From positions 1-7,887 of the forward strand of contig JAJYAH010000304.1 in the NCBI GenBank assembly GCA_021779635.1: a stretch of DNA of 7,887 nucleotides, given 5' to 3'. Positions 1-5,742 of this stretch are shown here, piece after piece. The DNA is from Pseudomonadota bacterium (GTDB taxonomy: Bacteria > Pseudomonadota > Alphaproteobacteria > Rhizobiales > Xanthobacteraceae). A program made the translations under genes and the position numbers. The notes under the pieces were generated by a model, which saw only the letters and a program-made list of their open reading frames with translations, was not told the DNA's origin and did not search any database. The first letter of the stretch is position 1; each line of letters opens with the position of its first letter.

Positions 1-166
1 TTCAGGGCTCTCAAGCCCCAAATCCCTGCAATCTCAAATGCCTCCGAATCCGGAAAACAGAATCCCGCTCAATCGCTTAGAGGCTTATTCACGGACGACT
101 TTTTACGGGTGTTCTTGACGCGCGCCGATATCTACCCTGCATCAGCTGCCGGTGCAGGCTTTCGCA
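1..166. other. Non-coding stretch downstream of the small minus-strand gene
   Basis: I see no gene here. Short reading frames on both strands lack a ribosome binding site or recognisable product. A modest hairpin, CCTGCATC (136-143) with GGTGCAGG (151-158) and a 7-nt loop, starts 8 nt beyond the stop of the minus-strand gene at 167. It has one T-G wobble on the plus strand, which becomes an A-C mismatch on the minus strand, and no U-tract follows, so it is a poor terminator candidate. Confidence 0.5.
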
Positions 167-418
167 TCAAGCGCCCTGGACTGGCGCAGGCCATTCAATC
201 ATCGATCGCGTCTTGGTCGCGGCATCGTAAACCTGCACCTGAAGCATCTGGTACTGATTCTTCAAAGCCATGCCCGCCTCTTCGGCGGCCTCGACCGTAT
301 CATGGTGCGACTTGAAGTGACCATCCACCACCAGCGAGTAGCCCTCGGTCGGCGCTTTGTCGGCGCGAATAATTTTACGCGGCTGCTGTTCTTCGGCTTC
401 GATTTTCGGCTTCTTCAT
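167..418 (-). CDS. Small conserved-looking hypothetical protein, 83 aa
   Basis: The predicted product is a soluble 83-residue protein of unknown function with no signal peptide or membrane segment. The N-terminal ~25 residues are highly charged (MKKPKIEAEEQQPRK), suggesting a flexible tail. A compact part follows, with GYSLVVDGHFKSHHDT at about 27-41, a helix-like EAAEEAGMALKNQYQ stretch, and VQVYDAATKTRSMIEW near the end. This strand-helix-strand pattern resembles short hypothetical proteins common in Bradyrhizobium; that is recognition, not a search. The start at 418 is chosen because AGGAG lies 7 nt upstream. The frame stays open to 814, but the extension reads through two inverted repeats and looks non-coding. 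A second ATG pair nine codons or fewer upstream would place the start inside or before the Shine-Dalgarno sequence and is less likely. The gene is divergent from the small gene at 678. Confidence 0.72.
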   Translation of the reverse strand: MKKPKIEAEEQQPRKIIRADKAPTEGYSLVVDGHFKSHHDTVEAAEEAGMALKNQYQMLQVQVYDAATKTRSMIEWPAPVQGA

Positions 419-424
419 TCCTGG

Positions 425-429
425 CTCCT
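425..429 (-). promoter_or_regulatory. Ribosome binding site fixing the start of the 83-aa gene
   Basis: The minus strand reads AGGAG here, 7 nt before the ATG at 418-416. This perfect Shine-Dalgarno match argues for that start over the long upstream extension of the frame. Confidence 0.7.
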
Positions 430-431
430 GC

Positions 432-460
432 ATCATGATCCGATTAGACCGGATCACGAT
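432..460. repeat. Inverted repeat next to the ribosome binding site of the 83-aa gene
   Basis: The arms ATCATGATCCG (432-442) and CGGATCACGAT (450-460) pair at 10 of 11 positions, with one mismatch (435 against 457) and a 7-nt loop ATTAGAC. On the minus-strand transcript the hairpin would end two nucleotides before the AGGAG of the 83-aa gene. It could be an operator, a translational control structure, or part of a dispersed repeat. The words GATCCGATT and CCGGATCACGATC recur at 5651-5680 in another arrangement, which favours the repeat reading. Confidence 0.5.
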
Positions 461-478
461 CTCGTCTGTCTGATTTAA

Positions 479-522
479 GCATGATCTTCCGAAAAACCAG
501 TTCTGATTCTTCCGGATTATGC
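479..522. repeat. Dispersed palindromic repeat of the GCATGATC type
   Basis: The ends GCATGATC (479-486) and GATTATGC (515-522) are near-perfect inverted copies, with one G-T difference. Inside lie TTCCGAAAAACCAG and TTCTGATTCTTCCG. This closely resembles a short palindromic element I recognise as scattered in many copies through intergenic DNA of Bradyrhizobium and relatives. It lies in the divergent spacer between two small genes and could fold in transcripts of either strand. Family membership rests on memory of the pattern. Confidence 0.6.
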
Positions 523-624
523 TGCGGTTGCGCCTTGCTTTACACTGAACGCGCAAAAAAGGCAGGAAAGATTGGCCACCGCGGCTAACATGCCGCTCGA
601 AGGTGGTGGGATTGAGATCGGCGC

Positions 625-635
625 TTGTTGCACAA
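625..635. promoter_or_regulatory. Perfect TTGT-N3-ACAA palindrome, operator-like (copy 1)
   Basis: TTGTTGCACAA is a perfect 4+4 palindrome around a 3-nt core, 42 nt upstream of the ATG at 678. It fits the TNGTNNNACNA pattern bound by FadR-subfamily GntR regulators. The same 11 bases recur, inverted, at 5714-5724. No GntR gene lies in the window, so the regulator would be encoded elsewhere. Function is inferred from pattern and location only. Confidence 0.35.
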
Positions 636-677
636 ATGTCTGGCCAAACATCGATCCGCGCGCATAAGAGGGATATC

Positions 678-833
678 ATGGCCAGAACCGGGCAAAAGGG
701 CGAGGTTCCCAACAAGCACGACGGCAAATCGAAGAAGCCGCCGCCGACGGCGATCGAGGACGACGATATCGAGGATGGCGACATTGCCACGCCCAAGCGT
801 GATCGCAGCGGCAACGACGACGAGCCGCTCTAG
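678..833 (+). CDS. Small charge-segregated hypothetical protein, 51 aa
   Basis: The product is 51 residues, strongly hydrophilic and probably disordered. The first 20 residues are basic (R3, K7, K13, K17, K19, K20), followed by a PPP turn at 21-23, an acidic block EDDDIEDGD at 27-35, and a mixed tail ending DDEPL. No enzyme motif, membrane segment or signal peptide is visible and function is unknown. The start at 678 has AAGAGGGA ending 4 nt upstream. The frame is open back to 603, but the upstream residues (MVGLRSALVAQM...) are of a different character and lack a good ribosome binding site. Composition and small size recall short Rhizobiales hypothetical proteins. It could be nucleic-acid associated, but nothing shows that. 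Confidence 0.62.
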   Translation: MARTGQKGEVPNKHDGKSKKPPPTAIEDDDIEDGDIATPKRDRSGNDDEPL

Positions 834-987
834 CGACTTTCACGCTCGATCGGCCCGATGTCGCCGCGGGAAGCTGCCGCCCGCTGGGTGGAGCGCTTTC
901 GAACCGCGGCCTTGTCTGTCGATTTCGATCTGTCTCCGCTTCCCGCTCCCGGCGCCGATCGCGAGGGCTGCCATGCAGCGGCATTCA
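834..987. other. Intergenic spacer with no supported gene
   Basis: The DNA between the 51-aa gene and the promoter at 988 holds only overlapping open frames with arginine/proline-rich translations typical of out-of-frame GC-rich sequence. Weak inverted repeats (ATCGG/CCGAT near 849-859; GCGGG 866-870 with CCCGC 880-884) are too short to call as terminators. Confidence 0.4.
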
Positions 988-1015
988 TGGACAAATAACC
1001 GGCCTGGCCGATAAT
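988..1015 (+). promoter_or_regulatory. Probable sigma-70-type promoter for the transporter-amidohydrolase unit
   Basis: TGGACA (988-993) and GATAAT (1010-1015) each match the consensus at 5 of 6 positions and are 16 nt apart. Transcription would begin near 1022, leaving a leader of about 48 nt before the ATG at 1070 and under 10 nt before the alternative TTG at 1031. This supports the ATG as the start. No other similarly good pair was seen upstream of this gene. Confidence 0.5.
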
Positions 1016-1069
1016 TTCGACAATCGGGCCTTGCCGGGCCGTGAGAATGAAACGGGGTCTGCATCGGAA

Positions 1070-2308
1070 ATGGTCGACGTTTTGGCTGCACCGCAACAAG
1101 CAAAAACCGACGGCTCGCTACGCACCCTTGCCGCGATTTCGACCGCCCATTGGGTCAGTCATTTCCATATGTTCGTGCTGGCGATGCTGTTCCCCTTTCT
1201 GAAGAACCAGCTCGGCGTCGGCTACATCGAGCTTGGCTTTGCCCTTACCGTCTTTGCCGTCATATCCGGCCTGACCCAGGCGCCGATGGGCTATCTCGCC
1301 GATCATGTCGGCGCCCGCAAAGTCCTGCTGATGGGCCTCACGCTGGGCGGCTTTGCGCTGATCATGCTCGGTCTGCATCTGAGCTATTCCTGGCTGATCG
1401 CCAGCGCCGTGCTGCTCGGGCTCGCCAACAGCGTCTACCATCCGGCCGACTATGCGATCCTTTCGGCTCACATGGACGAGGCGCGCATGGGACGCGCATT
1501 TTCGATCCACACCTTTGCCGGCTTCCTCGGCGGCGCGGTCGCGCCTGCCATTGTGGCCGCGCTGGTGGGGACGATTGGAGGTCATGGCGCCCTGATCGTG
1601 ACCGGCGCGGTCGGTCCACTGGTGGCACTGCTGCTGATCGTGGTCGGCATTCCCGATGCAAGCGCGGCGGATCGCCGGATCGCCGGCGTATCAGCCCCTC
1701 AGCAAAACATCATCACGCCCACGCTCATCGTGCTGACGATTTTCTTCATGCTGCTTAGTCTGTCCAGCGCCGGAATCGGCAATTTCGGCGTAGTGGCGCT
1801 GATGAGCGGCTATGGCGCATCATTCTCGTCAGCCAATATCGCGCTGACCGCGTTCCTCGGCGCCAGCGCGATCGGCGTGTTGGCGGGCGGCTTTCTCGCC
1901 GACCATACCCAGCGTCACGGCCAGGTCGCCGCCGCCTGTTTTGCGCTCAATGCCGCCGTCGTGTTTATCATCGCGACGATCACGCTGCCGTCGCTGCTGT
2001 TGACGACGGCGATGGCGGCGGCGGGATTTCTCGGCGGCGTCATTGCCCCGTCGCGCGACATGCTGGTGCGCAACGCCGCGCCGGCCGGTGCGGCCGGCCG
2101 GGCCTTCGGCATCGTCTCCACCGGCTTCAACCTCGGCGGCATTGTCAGCCCGCTGCTGTTCGGCTGGATCATGGACCAGAATTTGCCGCATTGGGTGTTC
2201 GGCGCATCGGTGGTGTTCATGGTCCTGACGGTCCTGCTCGCACTGGTCACCGACCGCAACCCGCAGGAAAGCCCCAAAGGAACCGACGCAAGGCTGATGC
2301 ATTCCTGA
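1070..2308 (+). CDS. Major facilitator transporter, fosmidomycin-resistance (Fsr)-like
   Basis: This is a 12-helix inner-membrane secondary transporter of 412 residues, a normal length for the superfamily. An N-terminal cytoplasmic tail (~1-20) precedes helix 1. The loop between helices 2 and 3 carries motif A as GYLADHVGARK (74-84), and a degenerate copy GGFLADH (273-279) marks the second half. YHPADY (123-128) and the AHWVSHFHMFVLAMLFPFL helix resemble Fsr-type exporters, although many relatives carry other substrates and the direction is unknown. The ATG at 1070 is preferred because a promoter ends at 1015; its ribosome binding site is weak (GGAA immediately upstream). A TTG at 1031 would add 13 residues. 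The amidohydrolase follows on the same strand after 93 nt, so co-transcription is likely. The transporter may import its substrate or export its product. Confidence 0.85.
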   Translation: MVDVLAAPQQAKTDGSLRTLAAISTAHWVSHFHMFVLAMLFPFLKNQLGVGYIELGFALTVFAVISGLTQAPMGYLADHVGARKVLLMGLTLGGFALIMLGLHLSYSWLIASAVLLGLANSVYHPADYAILSAHMDEARMGRAFSIHTFAGFLGGAVAPAIVAALVGTIGGHGALIVTGAVGPLVALLLIVVGIPDASAADRRIAGVSAPQQNIITPTLIVLTIFFMLLSLSSAGIGNFGVVALMSGYGASFSSANIALTAFLGASAIGVLAGGFLADHTQRHGQVAAACFALNAAVVFIIATITLPSLLLTTAMAAAGFLGGVIAPSRDMLVRNAAPAGAAGRAFGIVSTGFNLGGIVSPLLFGWIMDQNLPHWVFGASVVFMVLTVLLALVTDRNPQESPKGTDARLMHS

Positions 2309-2335
2309 GCGTCACCCGCGGCAGTTGACAGCATC

Positions 2336-2340
2336 GGGAG
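2336..2340 (+). promoter_or_regulatory. Strong ribosome binding site in front of the leader ORF
   Basis: GGGAG lies 7 nt before the ATG at 2348. It is a better Shine-Dalgarno match than the GGGA (2389-2392, 9-nt spacing) available to the amidohydrolase ATG at 2402, suggesting that ribosomes load upstream first. Confidence 0.5.
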
Positions 2341-2347
2341 ACCACCC

Positions 2348-2395
2348 ATGATGCGGCAACAAAACTCACTTCGGCAAAAACTTACCTCGGGATGA
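2348..2395 (+). CDS. Possible 15-codon leader ORF upstream of the amidohydrolase
   Basis: The frame encodes MMRQQNSLRQKLTSG and stops at TGA (2393-2395), 6 nt before the amidohydrolase ATG. It has a good ribosome binding site (GGGAG, 7-nt spacing) and is in the same frame as the downstream gene. It could be a leader peptide that couples translation by re-initiation. Alternatively, it is the remnant of an older, longer N-terminus cut by the TGA, or chance. There is no run of one amino acid and no clear attenuator hairpin, so classical amino-acid attenuation is not supported. Confidence 0.35.
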   Translation: MMRQQNSLRQKLTSG

Positions 2396-2401
2396 AACGC
2401 C

Positions 2402-4123
2402 ATGATCAACAACCCGGACCTCGTGATTCGCGGCGGCAGCGTCGCCGACGGACTCGGCGGCGAACTGTATGATGCGGACGTCGCCATCACCGATGGCCGC
2501 ATCGTCGAAGTCGGCCGCGTCGCGGGCAAAGGCAAGGAAGAGATCGATGCGCGCGGCAAACTGGTGGCGCCCGGTTTTGTCGACCTTCACACCCATTATG
2601 ACGGTCAGGTCACCTGGAGCCAGGATATTACGCCCTCGTCGCAGAATGGCGTCACCACCGCCGTGATGGGCAATTGCGGCGTCGGCTTCGCACCTTGTCG
2701 GCCGTCCGATCATCAACGGCTGATCCAATTGATGGAAGGCGTCGAGGATATTCCCGAACCGGTTCTGAGCGCCGGTTTGCCCTGGGCCTGGGAAAGCTTC
2801 CCGGACTATATGGACTGGTTGTCGCAGCGCGCCTTCGACATGGACATCGGCGCTCAATTGCCGCACGCCGCATTGCGCGTCTACGTGATGGGCGAGCGCG
2901 GCGCGCGCCGCGATCCTGCCACCGCGGAGGATAACAGCGCCATGGCTGTGCTGGCCGGAGAAGCCGTGCGGGCCGGCGCGCTCGGATTCTCGACCTCGCG
3001 CACCCTCAACCACCGTACCTCCACCGGAGATTTCACGCCGACCCTGAAGGCCGGCGAGGACGAATTGACGGCGATCGCCGGCGCGATGCACCGGGTCGGC
3101 CGCAGCGTGCTGCAATTCGTACTCGATCAGAGCAGCATCGACGAAGACCTGCCGATGATGCTGCGGGTCGCCGAGAAGACGCGCTGTCCAATCTCGTTTT
3201 CCGTCGCGCAGGCGGATAAGGCGCCGCGGCGCTGGCGCCAGACCCTGGACAGCATCAACGAGGCTTCCGCCCGCGGCCTGTCGATCACGGCACAGATCGC
3301 CGCACGCCCGGTGGGGCTGTTGCTGGGACTGGAACTGTCGCGCAACCCTTTCCAGACCCATCCGAGCTACAAGGCGATCGCGAAGCTGCCGCTGGCCGAG
3401 CGCTTGCTGCGCCTGCGTCAACCCGAGATGCGCGCGGCCATCCTGGGCGAGACCGCGACCGCGACCGACGATCCGCTGTTCTTCCGCCCGAACTACGACA
3501 AGATGTACCTGCTCGGCGACCCGCCCGATTACGAACAGCCTCCCGAAAATGCGCTGGGCCCGCAGGCACGCCGCCAGGGACGGCGACCGGAAGAACTGGC
3601 CTATGACGCGATGCTCTCGGATGACGGCCGCGGCATGCTGTATGTGCCGTTCCTGAATTACGCCGACGGCAATCTCGATGCCGTGCATGAGATGCTGCGT
3701 GACCCGCATTCCGTTCCGGGATTAAGCGACGGCGGGGCCCATTGCGGCATCATCTGCGATGCGAGCTTCCCGACCTATCTCTTGACGCACTGGACCCGCG
3801 ACCGCAGCCGCGGCGAAAAGCTGTCGATCCCCTTTGTGGTGGCGGCGCAGTCGCGCAAGACGGCATTGTCGGTCGGTCTCCGCGATCGCGGCGTCATCGC
3901 CCCGGGTTACAAGGCCGACCTCAACGTCATCGACTACGACAAGCTTCACCTGCATCCGCCGAAGGTGCACTACGACCTTCCGGTCGGTGGCCGGCGTTTG
4001 CTGCAACAGGTCGATGGCTATGACGCCACCATCGTCTCGGGCGTGGTGACGCAACGCCAGGGTACTGCCACCGGAGCGCGTCCCGGCCGGCTGGTGCGCG
4101 GCGCCCAGGGCAGCCTGCATTAG
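2402..4123 (+). CDS. Amidohydrolase of the D-aminoacylase / N-acyl-D-amino-acid deacylase family
   Basis: The 573-residue cytoplasmic enzyme belongs to the metal-dependent amidohydrolase superfamily (COG3653-like); classical members cleave N-acyl-D-amino acids. The N-terminal beta domain (LVIRGGSVADGLG) leads into the TIM barrel at APGFVDLHTHYDG, with H63 and H65 forming the HxH metal motif. GNCGVGFAP carries C92, matching the zinc-bridging cysteine of D-aminoacylases. GFSTSR (195-200) and SDGGAH (442-447, catalytic-type D443) are present, and PGYKADLNVID near the C-terminus closes the beta domain. Where classical enzymes have THMRDE and SHHK-type histidines, this protein reads SVLQFVLDQ (235-243) and ISFSVAQ (264-270), so the substrate may differ. 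It is somewhat longer than the usual ~480-500 residues. The ATG at 2402 has GGGA 9 nt upstream. It probably shares a transcript with the preceding transporter. Confidence 0.88.
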   Translation: MINNPDLVIRGGSVADGLGGELYDADVAITDGRIVEVGRVAGKGKEEIDARGKLVAPGFVDLHTHYDGQVTWSQDITPSSQNGVTTAVMGNCGVGFAPCRPSDHQRLIQLMEGVEDIPEPVLSAGLPWAWESFPDYMDWLSQRAFDMDIGAQLPHAALRVYVMGERGARRDPATAEDNSAMAVLAGEAVRAGALGFSTSRTLNHRTSTGDFTPTLKAGEDELTAIAGAMHRVGRSVLQFVLDQSSIDEDLPMMLRVAEKTRCPISFSVAQADKAPRRWRQTLDSINEASARGLSITAQIAARPVGLLLGLELSRNPFQTHPSYKAIAKLPLAERLLRLRQPEMRAAILGETATATDDPLFFRPNYDKMYLLGDPPDYEQPPENALGPQARRQGRRPEELAYDAMLSDDGRGMLYVPFLNYADGNLDAVHEMLRDPHSVPGLSDGGAHCGIICDASFPTYLLTHWTRDRSRGEKLSIPFVVAAQSRKTALSVGLRDRGVIAPGYKADLNVIDYDKLHLHPPKVHYDLPVGGRRLLQQVDGYDATIVSGVVTQRQGTATGARPGRLVRGAQGSLH

Positions 4124-4156
4124 CTTGTTAAACGCTTGCGCCTAAACATACTCGGT

Positions 4157-4183
4157 GTCGTCCCGGCCTTGAGCCGGGACGAC
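4157..4183. terminator. Hairpin between convergent genes, probable bidirectional terminator and repeat
   Basis: GTCGTCCCGGC (4157-4167) and GCCGGGACGAC (4173-4183) form a perfect 11-bp stem around a CTTGA loop. It lies 33 nt after the amidohydrolase stop and 29 nt after the end of the convergent transporter gene, as expected for a shared terminator. U-rich sequence after it is weak on both strands (TATTTT at 4191-4196 on the plus strand). The stem sequence also resembles a palindrome I recognise as frequent in Bradyrhizobium intergenic DNA, so it may be a dispersed repeat serving as terminator. Confidence 0.62.
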
Positions 4184-4212
4184 GACAGAATATTTTCACA
4201 CTGCCGATTTTG

Positions 4213-5484
4213 TCAGGCGAACTTCGGTTGCGGGACCCGGCGCATCAAACGTGCGCGTTCGGTATTGGGCCGCAGCAGCAGCAGGCCGAGCAGCCCGGAC
4301 ACGACGAGAATGATGGCGTTGATGGTGAAGCCGGTCATGTAGCCATCGAGCGGCGCCGCCGCGCGCTGAATCACGCTGCCCATCACCGATGGTGCGATAA
4401 TTCCCGCGAGCGTGTAGATCGCGCCATAGATCGCGATCACGGCGCCGCGCTGGGACACCGGCGTGAACTCCCCGATCATCGGCGCGCAAACCACATAGAT
4501 CGATCCGCAAAGCCCGGAGCCGATGACGAGAAGCGTGATCATCAATCCGCCGACGCCGACATACGGGATGGTGGCAAGGATTAGTCCCCCGATGATCAGC
4601 GGGACCGCGCCCAGCACGCCGCGCGCTTCACGCGTGCTCACGCCACGCGCCACCAACACCTGCGAAATCCAGCCGGTGAGCAGCACGACGACAGCGCCAA
4701 AGGCCCATGGCAGGATCGAAATCCAGCCTGCGTCCTGTTGCGAGAAGCCCAAGCCTTTCACAATGAAAGGCGTGAACCATGTGAGACCAAGCGACAGCGC
4801 CCAATAGGCGCCAAACGTCGCCACGCAGCAGCCGATAAAAGTGCGCGAGGTCAGAAGCTGGAAGTAGGGAATCCGGGGTTCAGTCGCGCCCATCGCGACG
4901 GTTTGAACCAGCGGCCCTTCTCTGCCCAGGATCAGCCACGCCACGACCCACATCAGGCCGACGACGCCAAGGGCGCCAAACGCATAGTGCCAGCTATGTT
5001 GGACAATCACCCAGTTCAGCGCCGGTACTGCCAGGATCACGCCGAATGCCGATCCCTGCGACAGGATCGCGGTCGGCAGGGTCCGCTTCTGGTCGGGAAA
5101 CCATTTGTAGATCGCGTGAACCGCCACCGCGCCGGCCGGTCCCTCGCCGGCGCCAAGGATAATGCGACAAATCAGCAGCGTGCTGAAGCCGATCGTGCCC
5201 ACCATCGGAAACTGCGCCAGCGCCCATATCGCCGCCAGCACCAACAGGACCCAGCGCGTCTCGACGCGATTGACAATGAACCCGACCACAATCGCTGCGA
5301 TCGCATAGAGGAAGAAGAACGAGGAGCCGAGGAACCCGAACTGCTCCGGCTGGAGCTTCAGGTCGGTCATGATCGGCACGCCGGCGAGGCCGACCACGAT
5401 CTTGTCGGCGAAATTCACCAGCATGAAGAGAAACAGGAGAAACGTGATTTTCCAGGCGCCTTTGGGCGTCGGTTGTGTCGTCAT
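4213..5484 (-). CDS. Major facilitator transporter, anion:cation symporter (ACS)-like
   Basis: This is a 423-residue, 12-helix inner-membrane symporter. The family typically imports small organic anions such as sugar acids, aromatic acids, phthalates or tartrate. RIILGAGEGPAGA (107-119, with E114) followed by YKWFPDQKR is the ACS hallmark around helices 4-5. NFADKIVVGLA (24-34) in helix 1 carries a charged D-K pair in the family's substrate-site region. The helix 2-3 loop reads GFIVNRVETRW (68-78), where the usual acidic residue of motif A is Asn and the Gly-Arg pair is altered, apparently a subgroup trait. The start at 5484 is set by GGGGAG 5 nt upstream; the open frame reaches 5595 but has no comparable site. 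The gene converges on the amidohydrolase, and functional linkage is plausible but unproven. Confidence 0.87.
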   Translation of the reverse strand: MTTQPTPKGAWKITFLLFLFMLVNFADKIVVGLAGVPIMTDLKLQPEQFGFLGSSFFFLYAIAAIVVGFIVNRVETRWVLLVLAAIWALAQFPMVGTIGFSTLLICRIILGAGEGPAGAVAVHAIYKWFPDQKRTLPTAILSQGSAFGVILAVPALNWVIVQHSWHYAFGALGVVGLMWVVAWLILGREGPLVQTVAMGATEPRIPYFQLLTSRTFIGCCVATFGAYWALSLGLTWFTPFIVKGLGFSQQDAGWISILPWAFGAVVVLLTGWISQVLVARGVSTREARGVLGAVPLIIGGLILATIPYVGVGGLMITLLVIGSGLCGSIYVVCAPMIGEFTPVSQRGAVIAIYGAIYTLAGIIAPSVMGSVIQRAAAPLDGYMTGFTINAIILVVSGLLGLLLLRPNTERARLMRRVPQPKFA

Positions 5485-5742
5485 GATCGCTCCCCATGAT
5501 CGTTTTCTCGGCCGTTGACCGGCCTGATCCAATGCTACCCATTGGGCCACCGGCAATGCAACCGGCCATTTTTGAACGGACCGCGTGCACTGCAACTCGA
5601 CATCCGTCTGACGCGATGCCGTCCGACGCTGTATCGCTGACAGGCCGCAACCGGATCACGATCGCGTCCCCGATCCGATTGAGACGGTGATCTCCAGGCT
5701 TCGCCCTGATATGTTGTGCAACAACCCAAAGGGCCTTCGGAC
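5485..5742. other. Divergent spacer between the ACS transporter and the ABC operon
   Basis: No convincing gene is present. It contains the ribosome binding site of the minus-strand transporter (GGGGAG, 5490-5495), the words CCGGATCACGATC (5651-5663) and GATCCGATT (5672-5680) shared with 432-461, and the operator-like palindrome at 5713-5725. Promoters for the two divergent units should lie here, but I found no good -35/-10 pair on either strand. Confidence 0.45.
5713..5725. promoter_or_regulatory. Perfect GTTGT-N3-ACAAC palindrome, operator-like (copy 2)
   Basis: The arms GTTGT (5713-5717) and ACAAC (5721-5725) flank GCA. The inner 11 bp are the exact reverse complement of 625-635. The form TTGT-N3-ACAA fits the TNGTNNNACNA operator pattern of FadR-type GntR regulators, which often control organic-acid transporters like the one divergently encoded at 5484. 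Function is inferred. Confidence 0.42.

Noticed and set aside
152..478. 108-codon plus-strand frame over the 83-aa gene
   Set aside because: Antisense to the better supported minus-strand gene; no ribosome binding site.
419..814. N-terminal extension of the 83-aa gene back to 814
   Set aside because: It passes through two palindromic repeats, overlaps the 51-aa gene, and a strong ribosome binding site marks the start at 418.
830..1099. Minus-strand open frames of 87-89 codons in the spacer before the MFS gene
   Set aside because: Two overlapping frames with random-looking composition and no initiation signal; a plus-strand promoter fits the same DNA better.
1829..2302. 157-codon minus-strand open frame opposite the first MFS gene
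   Set aside because: Arg/His/Gln-rich shadow of the transporter; no ribosome binding site or family features.
2325..2330. TTGACA as an internal -35 box before the amidohydrolase
   Set aside because: At 16-18 nt downstream there is only the ATGATG of the leader ORF, a poor -10, so no promoter is called.
2366..3709. 447-codon minus-strand open frame opposite the amidohydrolase
   Set aside because: It mirrors the coding frame of a clear enzyme gene in GC-rich DNA. Its translation is rich in R, A, H and Q without domains.
4996..5006. A third TGT-N3-ACA site (TGTTGGACA)
   Set aside because: It lies inside the ACS transporter coding region and has only three-base arms; likely chance.
4738..5499. 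253-codon plus-strand open frame opposite the ACS transporter
   Set aside because: The translation is repetitive charged sequence (R, D, H, Q) typical of the complement of membrane-protein codons. The minus-strand transporter explains the region.
5651..5692. GATCAC/GTGATC inverted repeat as an operator, and the 13-nt match to 449-461 as a direct repeat
   Set aside because: The arms are only 6 bp and 28 nt apart. A single 13-nt match is about what chance gives in a window of this size, so it is kept only as a side note to the repeat finding.
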